Of a stretch of 64,000 nucleotides of DNA, positions 9,605-18,147 are shown in pieces. Position numbers and translations under genes: made by a program. The notes under the pieces were generated by a model. That model made no database searches. It was not told the origin of the DNA and worked only from the letters and a program-made list of their open reading frames with translations. Origin of the DNA: Bradyrhizobium sediminis (GTDB taxonomy: Bacteria; Pseudomonadota; Alphaproteobacteria; Rhizobiales; Xanthobacteraceae). The stretch spans positions 3,296,501-3,360,500 of the forward strand of contig NZ_CP076134.1 in assembly GCF_018736085.1 (NCBI RefSeq), in the 5' to 3' direction. Within the stretch, counting starts at the first letter, position 1, and each line of letters starts with the position of its first letter.

Positions 9605-9841
9605 CTCGCAGCTTTAACAGGCGAATCGGGCCAGCGACATCCTACAGGACCTATCGCCGCTCGCAGGGGCTCCGGTTAACACGGCGAATACGGCGGGGAA
9701 AGGGCGGTTTGCCTTTCCTCCGCCCCACTGGTCAGCCCCTGCCACAAATGAAATAGTCGCGCCCGGCGATCGTTTGCGCGGGCCACCGCGCCGAACCAGC
9801 AGAAATCCGGGACAACCGGAGCAGAAGGGGAAACACCAGAC

Positions 9842-10621
9842 ATGACCGATCGAATTCGGCTGGACGGCAGGGTTGCCGTTGTCACGGGAGCGGCCGGCGT
9901 CATTGGAACCGCGACCATGCGGCTCCTGGCCGAACGCGGCGCCCGCCTGGTCGCGGTCGACCGCAGGGAGCAGGACCTCAGGACCGCCATCAAGGACCTG
10001 CCCGCCTCGGCGCAGGCGCTGACCGTCACCGCCGACGTCACCGATGAGGATGAGGTCGCAGGCTATGTCCGCGCTGCAATCGAAAAATTCGGCACCATCG
10101 ACGCCTTCTACAACAACGCCGGCATCGAGGGCGACATCAAGCCGATCACCGAATATTCGCTGGAGAGCTTTCGCCGTGTGCTCGACGTCAACGTGGTCGG
10201 GGTGTTCCTGGGGATGAAGCACGTGCTGCCCGTGATGCTGAAGCAGAACAAGGGCAGCATCATCAACACCGCCTCGATCGCCGGCCTGATGGGATCGCCG
10301 CTGATCGCGGTCTACAGCGCCAGCAAGCATGCGGTGATCGGGCTGACCAAGACCGCTTCGTGGGAATGCACCGGCACCGGCGTGCGCGTCAATTGCGTCT
10401 GCCCCGGCCTGATCGACAGCCGGATGCTGAGCACCATCCTGCAGGGCCGCAGCCCCGGCAACGCGCCTCCTCCCAACGACAAGATCGTCGACCGGATTCC
10501 GGCGCGGAGACTGGGACAGGCCTCCGAGGTCGCTTCCATCGTGGCCTTCCTGGCGTCCGACGAAGCAAGCTATGTTTCCGGCTCGGCCTACACCGTCGAT
10601 GGCGGACGCACCGCCGCGTAA
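9842..10621 (+). CDS. Short-chain dehydrogenase/reductase (SDR)
   Basis: This is a 259-residue classical SDR. It has the nucleotide motif VTGAAGVIG (near residue 15), an NNAG motif in FYNNAGIEG, the catalytic Ser region INTASIAG, the catalytic YSASKHA pair and the C-terminal SGSAYTVDGG. The residue after beta-2 (VAVDRRE) is Asp, which favours NAD+ over NADP+. The substrate is unknown. It is followed on the same strand by an alpha/beta hydrolase gene, with a palindromic repeat between them. Confidence 0.88.
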   Translation: MTDRIRLDGRVAVVTGAAGVIGTATMRLLAERGARLVAVDRREQDLRTAIKDLPASAQALTVTADVTDEDEVAGYVRAAIEKFGTIDAFYNNAGIEGDIKPITEYSLESFRRVLDVNVVGVFLGMKHVLPVMLKQNKGSIINTASIAGLMGSPLIAVYSASKHAVIGLTKTASWECTGTGVRVNCVCPGLIDSRMLSTILQGRSPGNAPPPNDKIVDRIPARRLGQASEVASIVAFLASDEASYVSGSAYTVDGGRTAA

Positions 10622-10624
10622 AGC

Positions 10625-10706
10625 GTCATTCCGGGGCGCGCTGAAAGCGCGAACCCGGAATCTCGAGATTCCGGGTTCGCCCGCTTCGCGTGCGCCCCGG
10701 AATGAC
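10625..10706. repeat. Palindromic intergenic repeat
   Basis: The sequence GTCATTCCGGGGCGCGC at 10625 is mirrored by the inverse copy ending GCCCCGGAATGAC at 10706. A perfect inner dyad AACCCGGAATCT / AGATTCCGGGTT is centred at about 10664. This is the bacterial palindromic repeat type common in the genus. It may form a hairpin between the SDR and hydrolase genes. Confidence 0.8.
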
Positions 10707-10739
10707 AACAATACAATTCGCAACTGAGGTCGTCTCCCC

Positions 10740-11687
10740 ATGCCCGCCATTCTCGATCCCGATGCCGCCGCCGTATTCAAGGCTTTCCAGGAAGCCGGCC
10801 GCCCGCCCTACGAAACGCTGTCGCCGGCGGAAGCCCGCGAGTTCTACCTGGCCGGCCGCGTCGTCTCCAACCCGGAGCCGCCCGAGCTTGAATCGGTGGA
10901 GCCGCTTTCGATCCCCGCCCCGCACGGCTCGATCCCGGCCCGCGTCTACACGCCGAAGCATCCGCGCAAGGCCGACGGTCTGGCGCCGGTGCTGGTGTTC
11001 TTTCACGGCGGCGGCTGGGTGATCGGTGATCTCGATTCCCACGACGTGGTGTGCCGCAAGCTCGCCGACGAAGGACAGATGATCGTGATCTCGGTCGATT
11101 ATCGCCTGGCGCCCGAACACAAATTCCCGGCGGCGGTGGATGACTCGATCGCTGCGACCAAGTGGATTGCCGAAAACGCAAAGCAACTCGGCATCGATGC
11201 TTCAAGGCTGAGCGTCGGCGGCGACAGCGCCGGCGGCAACCTCGCCGCGGTGGTGGCGATCGCCGCCCGCGACGGCAACGGGCCCGCCATCGCAGGCCAG
11301 GTGCTGATCTATCCGGCCACCGATTTTGCCATGACGCATCCTTCGCACCGCGAGCCGGAGACCAGCATCCTGCTGACGCATTCGGTGATCCGCTGGTTCA
11401 GCGATCATTATCTGAACGGCGCCGCCGACGTGCACGACTGGCGGGCATCGCCGGCGCGAGCCAAAACCCTGATCGGCCTGCCGCCGGCCTATGTGCTGAC
11501 CGCCGGCGCCGATCCCCTGCGCGACGAAGGCGACGATTATGCGAGGCAACTGAAGGAAGCCGGCGTGCCGGTGACGTACCGGCACTTTCCCGGCCAGTTC
11601 CACGGCTTCTTCACCATGGGCAAATTGCTGCAGCAGGCCAACGTCGCCGCAAGCGAGATCGGCATCTGGCTGAAGGCGCTGAACTAG
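10740..11687 (+). CDS. Alpha/beta hydrolase, HSL/esterase family IV
   Basis: The 315-residue protein shows the hormone-sensitive-lipase-like signature. The oxyanion-hole motif HGGGW is near residue 89, the nucleophile elbow GDSAGG near 161-166, and the catalytic acid and base lie in TAGADPLRDEG and PGQFHGFF. It should hydrolyse short acyl esters in the cytoplasm. It follows an SDR gene on the same strand and precedes a membrane transporter, so the three may act on a shared small molecule; that link is inference. Confidence 0.88.
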   Translation: MPAILDPDAAAVFKAFQEAGRPPYETLSPAEAREFYLAGRVVSNPEPPELESVEPLSIPAPHGSIPARVYTPKHPRKADGLAPVLVFFHGGGWVIGDLDSHDVVCRKLADEGQMIVISVDYRLAPEHKFPAAVDDSIAATKWIAENAKQLGIDASRLSVGGDSAGGNLAAVVAIAARDGNGPAIAGQVLIYPATDFAMTHPSHREPETSILLTHSVIRWFSDHYLNGAADVHDWRASPARAKTLIGLPPAYVLTAGADPLRDEGDDYARQLKEAGVPVTYRHFPGQFHGFFTMGKLLQQANVAASEIGIWLKALN

Positions 11688-11758
11688 CGTTCGGGTATAC
11701 GGCGCGGGATCATCCACTCTCGCGTCTTGAATTTCCTCCAACCGTTGTCGAGGCCGTC

Positions 11759-12982
11759 GTGATCGAACCGATCGTGGTGTTTGGAATACCCGTCGATTTC
11801 ATCCTGTTCGCGCTGACGCTGCTCGGCGTGGCGCTGTTCCATCGCCACACGCTTCCAGTGGCGCTGACCGGGCTTGCGGCCATCATTGTCTACAAGCTGG
11901 CCTTCACCGGATTCAAATTCGGCGTCGGCCTCGGCGGTCTCGGCCACCATATGGCGCATGAATGGGTCACGCTGGCCAACCTGTTCCTGCTGCTGATGGG
12001 ATTTGCGCTATTGTCCCGGCATTTCGAGGAGAGCCGAATTCCGGACGAGATGCCGGCGCTGCTGCCCGACGACTGGAAGGGCGGCCTCGCGCTGCTGTGC
12101 ATCGTGTTCGTATTGTCGAGCTTTCTCGACAATATCGCAGCCGCCCTGATCGGCGGCACGGTGGCGCGGCACGTCTTCAAGGGCAAGGTTCATATCGGCT
12201 ATCTCGCCGCCATCGTTGCGGCCTCGAACGCTGGCGGATCCGGCAGCGTGGTCGGCGACACCACCACGACCATGATGTGGATCGCCGGCGTCAGCCCGCT
12301 CAGCGTGGTCGAAGCCTATGTTGCCGCCATCATTGCGATGCTGGTGTTCGCCGTTCCGGCGTCGATCCAGCAGCATCGGTACTCTCCGATTCAAAAGGAT
12401 CCGCCGAAGGGATTGAAGATCGACCCGGCGCGGGTGTTCATCGTCGCGGCCATTCTGGCGGCGGCGCTGGCGGCCAACATCACGGCGAACCTGAAATTCC
12501 CGGCGCTTCTGGATACGATCCCCGTGCTCGGGCTTGCGGTCTGGGCCGTCATCCTGCTGACCGCGGGCTTGCGGGCGCCGGACTGGAAGGTCATGCCGGA
12601 GACTTTCAAGGGCACCATCTTCCTGCTGGCGCTGGTCACCGCAGCCTCGATGATGCCGGTCGAAAAACTCCCCATTGCCTCGTGGCAGACGGCGCTCGGT
12701 CTCGGCTTCGTCTCGGCGGTGTTCGACAACATCCCGCTCACCGCGCTGGCGCTGAAGCAAGGCGGCTACGACTGGGGCTATCTCGCCTATGCCGTTGGTT
12801 TCGGCGGCTCGATGATCTGGTTCGGCTCTTCGGCCGGCGTGGCGCTGTCCAACATGTATCCGGAAGCGAAGTCGGTCGGACGCTGGATCACCCAGGGCTG
12901 GTTCGTCACCGTCGCCTACGTGATAGGATTCTTCGTGATGCTCGTCGTGCTCGGCTGGCACGCCGACGTGCCGCTGAAGTAA
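11759..12982 (+). CDS. NhaD/SLC13-like multi-pass permease
   Basis: From the GTG at 11759 the product has 407 residues and about ten or eleven hydrophobic segments. Two inverted-repeat signature stretches are visible: SSFLDNIAAALIGGTVA in the first half and FVSAVFDNIPLTALALKQGG in the second. These match the paired Asn-rich loops of the ion transporter superfamily (NhaD, ArsB, citrate transporters). It probably moves an anion or exchanges Na+/H+ across the inner membrane. The frame stays open far upstream, but that part overlaps the hydrolase gene and is hydrophilic, so it is rejected as coding. Confidence 0.8.
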   Translation: MIEPIVVFGIPVDFILFALTLLGVALFHRHTLPVALTGLAAIIVYKLAFTGFKFGVGLGGLGHHMAHEWVTLANLFLLLMGFALLSRHFEESRIPDEMPALLPDDWKGGLALLCIVFVLSSFLDNIAAALIGGTVARHVFKGKVHIGYLAAIVAASNAGGSGSVVGDTTTTMMWIAGVSPLSVVEAYVAAIIAMLVFAVPASIQQHRYSPIQKDPPKGLKIDPARVFIVAAILAAALAANITANLKFPALLDTIPVLGLAVWAVILLTAGLRAPDWKVMPETFKGTIFLLALVTAASMMPVEKLPIASWQTALGLGFVSAVFDNIPLTALALKQGGYDWGYLAYAVGFGGSMIWFGSSAGVALSNMYPEAKSVGRWITQGWFVTVAYVIGFFVMLVVLGWHADVPLK

Positions 12983-13039
12983 TGGTTTTGCTTGACGCGT
13001 TTTCTTCACGCGAACCGGTACCCACTTCGCTCGAAAACG

Positions 13040-13984
13040 CTATGGCTGCCCCGCCCGCGCCGCGCGGCGCAGCGATTGCGGCGGCTGGCCGAAGGCGCGG
13101 ATGAAGGCGCGGCGCATCCGCTCGGGATCGCGAAAGCCGGTGGTTTCAGCGACACGCTCGATCGCCTCAGAGGAGGACTGCACGCGCTGGCGGGCTACTT
13201 CGATTCGCAGGCGCTCCACCGCCTTCGACGGCGTGGTGCCGGTCTCGGCAATGAAGGCACGCGCAAAGTGCCGCGAACTCATGCCGGCCTGCTCGGCCAT
13301 GTCCTCCACCGTCAGCGGCGCGTCGAGATGTTCGCGCGCCCAGGCGAGTAGCGGCCCGAACCGCCCCGTCGGCGCCTTCAATTCCAGCAGCGAGGAAAAT
13401 TGCGACTGGCCGCCGCTGCGGCGGTGGTAGAGCACGAGCTGGCGCGCGGCCTGCTGCGCGATCTCGTCGCCGTAATCTTCCGCGACCATCGCCAGCGACA
13501 GATCGATGCCGGCGCTGATCCCGGCCGAACTCCAGATATTGCCGTCGCGGACGAAGATCCGGTCGGGCTCCAGCTTCACCCGCGGATAGGCCTTGAGGAA
13601 GTGCCGGGTGCGCTGCCAGTGCGTGGTGGCGCGGCGGCCGTCGAGCACGCCGGCTTCGGCCAGGATATAGGCGCCGGAGCACACGCTGGCGACGCGGATA
13701 CCGCGCTTGGCCAATCTCCGCACGAAGCCGAGCGTCTTCGCGCAGGTCGCCGCCTCCCGCACCCCCTCGCCGCCGGCCACGATCAGGGTCGTGATCGCGG
13801 CTGACGGCTGCAGGCCGCGCGCCAGCATCTCGACGCCGGAAGAACTGCGAACCGGGCCCGGCTTCACCGCCAGCACCTTGATCGACGGCGGCTGGCGCGC
13901 GAAGCGGGCCCCGACCTCGAACGCCGAGATCGGCCCGGCGGCATCCAGCAATTGGAAATCGGGAAATATCAGCACGCCGATCAT
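13040..13984 (-). CDS. GlxA-family AraC-type transcriptional regulator
   Basis: The 314-residue protein joins an N-terminal DJ-1/PfpI-like domain (GVLIFPDFQLLDAAGP, then VASVCSGAYILAEAG with the nucleophile-elbow Cys) to a C-terminal AraC/XylS double helix-turn-helix (EDMAEQAGMSSRHFARAF and VAETTGFRDPERMRRAF). The ATG at 13984 is chosen because the longer open frame upstream runs into an intergenic palindromic repeat. It is divergent from the isonitrile-hydratase-like gene at 14221, itself of the DJ-1/PfpI fold, and is likely to control it. Confidence 0.87.
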   Translation of the reverse strand: MIGVLIFPDFQLLDAAGPISAFEVGARFARQPPSIKVLAVKPGPVRSSSGVEMLARGLQPSAAITTLIVAGGEGVREAATCAKTLGFVRRLAKRGIRVASVCSGAYILAEAGVLDGRRATTHWQRTRHFLKAYPRVKLEPDRIFVRDGNIWSSAGISAGIDLSLAMVAEDYGDEIAQQAARQLVLYHRRSGGQSQFSSLLELKAPTGRFGPLLAWAREHLDAPLTVEDMAEQAGMSSRHFARAFIAETGTTPSKAVERLRIEVARQRVQSSSEAIERVAETTGFRDPERMRRAFIRAFGQPPQSLRRAARAGQP

Positions 13985-14083
13985 GATCTTGGCGATGTCC
14001 TTAAATGAGGGAAATATGGCATTTCGGACATGAGCCGACCATGCCATCATCCACACGTCAAGCGTTGACGCGCCGCATTCCTC

Positions 14084-14171
14084 GTCATTGCCGGGCTTGA
14101 CCCGGCAATCCATCCTCTTCGCAAGGACTCCTTCGAAATGGATGGATGCCCGGATCAAGTCCGGGCATGAC
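14084..14171. repeat. Palindromic repeat in the GlxA/inhA intergenic region
   Basis: Left unit GTCATTGCCGGGCTTGACCC (14084) contains a CCGGG dyad. The right unit, ending AAGTCCGGGCATGAC at 14171, is an inverted, partly diverged copy. The pair surrounds about 25 bases of spacer. This is the common Nitrobacteraceae palindromic repeat, inserted in the promoter region of the divergent gene pair. Confidence 0.8.
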
Positions 14172-14220
14172 GACTGAATTTGCGGCGGCAAATCCTAAAA
14201 AACTTCGAAAGGATCTCATC

Positions 14221-14907
14221 ATGTCCGCGCCGCTTCAGATCGGTATCGTGCTGTTTCCGCGGGTAACGCAACTCGACTTCACCGGGCCGCTGCAGGTGTT
14301 CTCCAGCGTGCCGGGCGCCAAGGTGCATCTGATCTGGAAGCGGATCGAACCGGTCGCCAGCGACTCGGTGCTGACGATCACGCCGACCGTCAGCTTCGCC
14401 GATTGCCCGCAGCTCGACGTGATCTGCGTGCCGGGCGGGTTCGGCACCGACGACATGGTCAATGACGAGGAGATGCTCGCCTTCCTGCGCAAGCAGGCCG
14501 GCGGCGCCAAATACATCACCTCGGTGTGCACGGGATCGCTGGTGCTGGGCGCGGCCGGCCTGCTGAGAGGCTATCGCGCGACCACGCACTGGACCGCGAT
14601 CGATTATCTCGGCGAGTTCGGCGCGACGCCGACCAGGACGCGGGTCTGCGTCGACCGCAACCGCATCACCGGCGGCGGCGTTACCGCAGGCATCGATTTC
14701 GCGCTGACGCTGGTGTCGATCCTGGTCGACCGGCGCACCGCCGAGGCGGTTCAGCTCAGGCTCGAATACAACCCGGCGCCGCCGTTCAATGCCGGTTCGC
14801 CGGATACCGCACCGCCGGAAATCCTCGCCTTCATGAAAGACCGGATCGCAGCCTCGCAAGCGCGCCGCGGCGAGATGATTCATCGCGCCGCGGCACGGCT
14901 GGCTTAG
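14221..14907 (+). CDS. inhA: Isonitrile hydratase-like DJ-1/PfpI protein
   Basis: The 228-residue product aligns from memory over its whole length with Pseudomonas putida isonitrile hydratase InhA (also 228 residues). Shared blocks are LFPRVTQLDFTGPLQV, DVICVPGGFG, AFLRKQAGGAKYITSVCTGS, ATTHW, RITGGGVTAGIDFALTL and APPFNAGSPDTAP. The expected catalytic Cys is Cys103 and the conserved Asp is Asp19. The reaction is hydration of an isonitrile to an N-substituted formamide. The start has AAAGGA 8 bases upstream. The GlxA-type gene opposite is its probable regulator. A related amidase-like function is the main alternative. Confidence 0.82.
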   Translation: MSAPLQIGIVLFPRVTQLDFTGPLQVFSSVPGAKVHLIWKRIEPVASDSVLTITPTVSFADCPQLDVICVPGGFGTDDMVNDEEMLAFLRKQAGGAKYITSVCTGSLVLGAAGLLRGYRATTHWTAIDYLGEFGATPTRTRVCVDRNRITGGGVTAGIDFALTLVSILVDRRTAEAVQLRLEYNPAPPFNAGSPDTAPPEILAFMKDRIAASQARRGEMIHRAAARLA

Positions 14908-14938
14908 CCGTTCGATCCGCCGATCAGAAGCGACTCTA

Positions 14939-16789
14939 ATCGGCATAGGGGGCGACCTTTTGGGTCGCTCCCCTGCCACACCACCCGGCATGCGGGTCCG
15001 CACCGGGCGGTTCGAGAAGTTGAGGTCATGAGAGCCGGGGCAGTCCCAGCCGGTCCGACCAGTTCAGGGTCAACACGGCGTTGAGGAGCATGCCGCTGTT
15101 ACGCCACCAGCGACGGCTGTTGGCCGCCACCTTTCGCGCAACGTCAAGCTTGGCTCCCAGCGCCAGCAATTCCCTGTACATGGTCGTGCCGCGCTTCCAC
15201 TGCTTGAGCTGGATGGCACGCAGCCGATGACGCAGCCACCGGTCGAGCTCTCGCCAGACCCGTGGGGTTTGCGCCAGCCGGAAGTAAGCCTTCCATCCCC
15301 GAATGTAGGGCCGCAGATGATCCACCACATCCTGCATACTGCGCCCGCCATTGCGGCCGGTCAGTTGCCGGATGCACTGCTTGAACGTCCTCAGCGGCTT
15401 GTCAGCAACCTTGCGTTTGATCACACCACCCGGCCCCGGCCAGAAGCCGTAGCCGAGGAACTTGCGACCGAACACACCGGTCACTGCGCTTTTGGTCTCG
15501 TTGATCGTCAAGCGCAGTTTGCCGTAGAGCCGCCGAAGCAGCGCCATCACCCGTTCGCCCGCCCGGCGGCTGCGAACGTAGACGTTCGCATCGTCGGCGT
15601 AGCGCACGAAGCAATGGCCCCGACGTTCCAGCGCCTTGTCCACTTCATCGAGCAGGACGTTGGCCAGCAGCGGCGATAGCGGGCCGCCCTGCGGCGTCCC
15701 CATCATGCGCGTCCGGACCACGCCATCGTCCATGATCCCGCTGTTCAGATACGCACGGATCAGCCGGATGACCCCGGTGTCCCCGATCCGTTTCTGGAGG
15801 CGGTCGATGAGGATGTCGTGATCGACCCGGTCAAAGAACTTTTCCAGGTCCACGTCCACCACGATCCGGCGGCCCGATTGCACGTATGACTGCGCCACAA
15901 GGACGGCGTCATGCGCGCTTCGGCCCGGCCGGAAGCCGTAGCTGTGCTCGCTGAAGGTTGGATCAAGAATGGGCTGCAGCACTTGCAGCAGCGCCTGCTG
16001 GATCAGACGATCCGTCACCGTCGGGATGCCAAGCTCGCGCTCCCCACCCTCAGGCTTGGGGATCGTCACCCGTCGCACCGGACTGGGCCGGTACGTCCCC
16101 GACAACAGTTGCTCGCGGAGCACGGGCCACGCCGTGCGTAGATGCGCGGCAGTCTGGTCAATATCCAGACCGTCTACACCGGCTACGCCTTTGTTGGCCC
16201 GCACCCGCTTCCACGCCCGTTGCAGGTTCTCTCTCGCCAGTACCGCTAGAAGCAGCGCTGACCCTGTGTCCTTCGGTTCATGCCGCGGGAGACGAGCTTC
16301 ATCGCTGCCCGAGCCACACGCGGATTCACCGCGTCCTACCCCGGGCCGCCCTGCTCGCGCAGGCATCTGATGCGATGCTCGCCACATCGACATGGCGTCG
16401 AACACTCCCTCTCGTTCGGCCCTTCGCCTGCAAGACGGCTCGCAGCCTTCCCACCGACTACTACGACCTCGGCTGACTTCTCGCTCCGGCTCGACACCGT
16501 TGCCCTTTCGGGCACAAGGCGAGATCTCCCCAGGTAAGAACGCACTCCTTCACTGCACGACCGCCGGATTTACGCCGCTTCCCCTTGATCACGAGAGCTT
16601 CGCGATTTCTTGCCCGCTCGCCCTGGTCCGCAACGCCTTCTATCCGGTTCTTGTTCATCGGCCCGCAGCTTCGCTCCACGCTTCCTCCCCACACTCGGTC
16701 TCCCTCATGCAGTTGCGCTTCGCTTCGTTCGTTGTGATCAACTCACGATGGGACTTGCACCCATAAGAGTGCGCCCATGCTGGGCGCAC
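14939..16789 (-). mobile_element. Group IIC intron
   Basis: On the minus strand the element begins GTGCGCCCAGCATGGGCGCA at 16789, a group II 5' end with its first hairpin. It encodes a reverse transcriptase and ends with domain V (AACCGCCCGG...CCGGGTGGTGTGG, about 14980-15013) and a domain VI hairpin, finishing CCGAT at 14939. The upstream exon is an intrinsic terminator whose U-tract directly abuts the intron, the hallmark target of class C introns. Boundaries are read from motifs and may shift by a few bases at the 3' side. Confidence 0.85.
15026..16405 (-). CDS. ltrA: Group II intron reverse transcriptase/maturase
   Basis: The 459-residue protein has the RT domains in order: RVTIPKPEGGERELGIPTV, YGFRPGRSAHDAV, VVDVDLEKFFDRVDHD, GTPQGGPLSPLLANVLLDE, and the catalytic RYADD box at 268-272. 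A maturase (GIIM) domain follows, with RRWWRNS near the end. No HNH endonuclease domain is present, which fits class C introns that home at terminators without target-primed cleavage by an endonuclease. It helps splice the intron RNA and copies it into DNA. The frame is intact, so the element could be active. Confidence 0.93.
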   Translation of the reverse strand: MFDAMSMWRASHQMPARAGRPGVGRGESACGSGSDEARLPRHEPKDTGSALLLAVLARENLQRAWKRVRANKGVAGVDGLDIDQTAAHLRTAWPVLREQLLSGTYRPSPVRRVTIPKPEGGERELGIPTVTDRLIQQALLQVLQPILDPTFSEHSYGFRPGRSAHDAVLVAQSYVQSGRRIVVDVDLEKFFDRVDHDILIDRLQKRIGDTGVIRLIRAYLNSGIMDDGVVRTRMMGTPQGGPLSPLLANVLLDEVDKALERRGHCFVRYADDANVYVRSRRAGERVMALLRRLYGKLRLTINETKSAVTGVFGRKFLGYGFWPGPGGVIKRKVADKPLRTFKQCIRQLTGRNGGRSMQDVVDHLRPYIRGWKAYFRLAQTPRVWRELDRWLRHRLRAIQLKQWKRGTTMYRELLALGAKLDVARKVAANSRRWWRNSGMLLNAVLTLNWSDRLGLPRLS

Positions 16790-16824
16790 AAGAAAAAGGC
16801 CGCCTGGTTTCCCAGACGGCCTTT
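16790..16824 (-). terminator. Intrinsic terminator used as the intron insertion site
   Basis: On the minus strand the stem AAAGGCCGTCTGG / CCAGGCGGCCTTT (one G-U wobble) is followed by TTTTTCTT, and the intron starts at the very next base. The mismatch reads as a wobble only on the minus strand, so it terminates leftward transcription, originally downstream of the 18148-18846 gene. Confidence 0.8.
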
Positions 16825-17101
16825 CCTGTCCTACGGCAGCTGCACATTGACGGGCGATTTCAGGACCTCAGCGCCGGGGGCCTATTTCCCAGCCACATCC
16901 TGATCGGCAGCCGCTGCATATCGGGGCAGTCGCGAACTGTTGCCCGAACCGATGCGATGGTCTCCCATCTCCGTAAGATGGCCCATTGAGCCACCAATGC
17001 GTCCGGCGCTCAATGGCGTCCTGGCAAATGTCCCCGTTGTTCCCGCTGTTCACAGGCCGCTCCAATCGCGGCAGCGCAACTGCAGCATCCGCGGAACCGG
17101 C
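16825..17101. other. Gene-free stretch between terminator and IS630
   Basis: I find no convincing gene here. On the minus strand a frame reads MGHLTEMGDHRIG onward for 34 codons and ends at TAG, then continues in the same frame for about 16 codons. This could be the tail of a decayed gene. The stretch was originally contiguous with the 3' end of the membrane-protein gene now separated by IS630. Confidence 0.4.
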
Positions 17102-17116
17102 TAAAGCGTGATGGCA

Positions 17117-17740
17117 TTAGGTTCGATAGCCTGAATTTTTGAGGTAGTTGGCGCATTCTTGGGGTGTGAAGGCGTTGAGCAACTGACCGATTACGGCGCA
17201 GACCGCATCGACGGTTCGCGCGGCGGCCTTTCGGAGCAGATGTTTGAGCTTGGCAAAGACCTGTTCGATCGGGTTCAGGTCGGGTGAGTATTTGGGCAGA
17301 AAGAACAGCTTGGCACCGGCAGAACGGATGAGCTGACGCACGCTCTTGCTTTTGTGGCTGCCGAGATTGTCCATGACGACGATGTCGCCGGGCCGCAGGG
17401 TCGGCAGGAGAGCCTTTTCGACATAGGTCCGAAAGCTCTCGCCATCGATCGGTCCCTCGATGAACCATGGCGCATCGATCCGGTCATGGCGCAGGGCCGC
17501 CAGGAAGGTCATGGTCTTCCAGCGCCCGTGGGGAACCTTGGCGGGCAGTCTGCGCCCGCGCAGTGCCCATCCCCGCAAGGGAGCCATATCGGTCCGGGTC
17601 CAGGTCTCGTCGATGAAGACCAGCCGCTCAGCTTCGACGCGACCTTGATACTTTGTCCACTGGGACCGCCGCCGCGCCACGTCGGGACGATCGCGCTCGC
17701 CAGCCACCACGCTTTTTTTTGAAGCTGAGCTTCTCGGCAT
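17117..17740 (-). CDS. IS630 transposase, catalytic half (DDE domain)
   Basis: The frame holds the DDE catalytic core. It shows LVFIDETWTRTDMAPLRGW (first Asp), FLPKYSPDLNPIEQVFAKLK with the last Glu, and GDIVVMDNLGSHKSK (second Asp). It lacks the N-terminal helix-turn-helix, which is in the overlapping frame 17628-18056. The two frames overlap around a run of eight A on the coding strand (17720-17713), so the active protein is probably made by a -1 ribosomal frameshift, as in related IS630 elements. The ATG at 17740 is unlikely to be the true start. Confidence 0.85.
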   Translation of the reverse strand: MPRSSASKKSVVAGERDRPDVARRRSQWTKYQGRVEAERLVFIDETWTRTDMAPLRGWALRGRRLPAKVPHGRWKTMTFLAALRHDRIDAPWFIEGPIDGESFRTYVEKALLPTLRPGDIVVMDNLGSHKSKSVRQLIRSAGAKLFFLPKYSPDLNPIEQVFAKLKHLLRKAAARTVDAVCAVIGQLLNAFTPQECANYLKNSGYRT

Positions 17741-18056
17741 GCACGAAGTCCCACACCGAGTGGTAGTCGACCTTCAGGCCGCGTCCGGCGAGTTCGGCAA
17801 CGAGCCCGCGTATGGTGAAATCGCTGTCCCTGAGCCGCTGCGACAGCCAGACCGCGTGATCTCCCGAAATTGCTTTCGGCTTGTGGCCACCCATCTGGCC
17901 AGGCTCAACGCTGCCGGTCTCCTCGACCCGCTGCATCCAGCCGATGGCCGTGCTGATCGCGACCCCAAACCGCTTGGCGGCCTGATTGCGGGACATCCCT
18001 CCCTCAATTGCCGTCACGACACGCTTGCGCAAATCCAGAGAGTAAGGCTTGCCCAT
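17628..18056 (-). CDS. IS630 transposase, DNA-binding half
   Basis: From the ATG at 18056 the frame encodes GKPYSLDLRKRVVTAIEGG and NQAAKRFGVAISTAIGWMQR, a paired-type helix-turn-helix, then the linker up to FVHAEKLSFKKKRGG. The KKK codons are the A8 slippery run where the frame should pass into the catalytic half at 17117-17740. After the shift point this frame continues with a non-conserved Arg/Ser-rich tail. A longer frame begins upstream at 18101, but its first 15 residues do not match the family. Confidence 0.82.
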   Translation of the reverse strand: MGKPYSLDLRKRVVTAIEGGMSRNQAAKRFGVAISTAIGWMQRVEETGSVEPGQMGGHKPKAISGDHAVWLSQRLRDSDFTIRGLVAELAGRGLKVDYHSVWDFVHAEKLSFKKKRGGWRARSSRRGAAAVPVDKVSRSRRS

Positions 18057-18147
18057 ACATGCTGGCCTCCTAACCCAGCCTGCATGGTGAATCAGAAACA
18101 CGCTGATTTGGGAATCCCAAATCGATTCAACCTAACCCCATCCCGCT

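Noticed and set aside
11162..11758. Upstream extension of the permease gene by about 200 codons
   Set aside because: The extension overlaps the esterase gene in another frame and is highly basic and hydrophilic; the first membrane helix begins right after the GTG at 11759.
13985..14191. N-terminal extension of the GlxA-type regulator
   Set aside because: It runs through the palindromic repeat at 14084-14171, which gives a characteristic repeat-derived peptide (MDCRVKPGNDE) and not a conserved domain.
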